5,175 bases of DNA. Source: Bacillota bacterium. Lineage in GTDB: Bacteria > Bacillota > Clostridia > Lachnospirales > Cellulosilyticaceae. Position numbers and translations under genes: made by a program. Below the pieces are notes generated by a model. The model did not search any database and was not told the origin of the DNA. It worked only from the letters and a program-made list of their open reading frames with translations. The number at the start of each line of letters is the position of its first letter. Position 1 is the stretch's first letter. The stretch lies in NCBI GenBank assembly GCA_023415525.1, contig JAEZKI010000465.1:1-5175 (forward strand). The letters run 5' to 3'. Shown here piece after piece: positions 5,162 to 5,175 of this stretch.

Positions 5162-5175
5162 TTATCTACGTTCCC

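Noticed and set aside
1..5175. CRISPR array, tRNA/rRNA genes, riboswitch or a complete defence or anti-phage cassette
   Set aside because: No regularly spaced repeats, no cloverleaf or conserved rRNA segments, no recognisable riboswitch core, and no set of adjacent effector-type genes are present.

Overview
The window looks like the chromosome of a low-GC Firmicute, most likely a Clostridia member (Lachnospirales-like). The basis is the AT-rich intergenic DNA, strong AGGAG-type ribosome binding sites, a 159-residue RlmH of the Firmicutes type, and a DUF3783-like protein, a family seen mostly in Clostridia. The genus cannot be fixed from the sequence alone.

Layout from left to right. Positions 1-987 (minus) hold the first two thirds of a PutP-type sodium/proline symporter that runs off the left edge and carries a one-base frameshift at a C run (867-870). 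Positions 988-2397 are a gene-poor 'scar' zone. It holds a both-ends-truncated remnant of an Rpn/PD-(D/E)XK-type transposase-nuclease (minus), a minus-strand terminator-like hairpin, an AT-rich stretch with short repeats, and one intact small membrane-protein ORF of 88 residues (plus) with its own strong terminator. It ends with the C-terminal 66 residues of a GNAT acetyltransferase (minus), whose reading begins at the base beside the rlmH stop codon. Positions 2398-5175 are well ordered: rlmH (minus), a divergently transcribed DUF3783-like gene (plus), and an intact M17 leucyl aminopeptidase (minus). The last two converge with overlapping stop codons. A large minus-strand terminator at the right edge belongs to a gene outside the window.

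The three housekeeping-type genes have separate promoters or opposite directions and form no obvious operon. RlmH methylates 23S rRNA, PepA trims peptides, and PutP imports proline, so peptide and amino-acid recycling is a loose theme, but no functional link can be shown.

The most interesting place is the 3' end of rlmH. Its last 18 bases closely match the attachment site that staphylococcal SCC elements use, and a decapitated foreign-looking gene begins right behind it. I found no complete new defence or mobile system. The window shows remnants at a plausible integration hotspot, plus one unrecognised small membrane protein.
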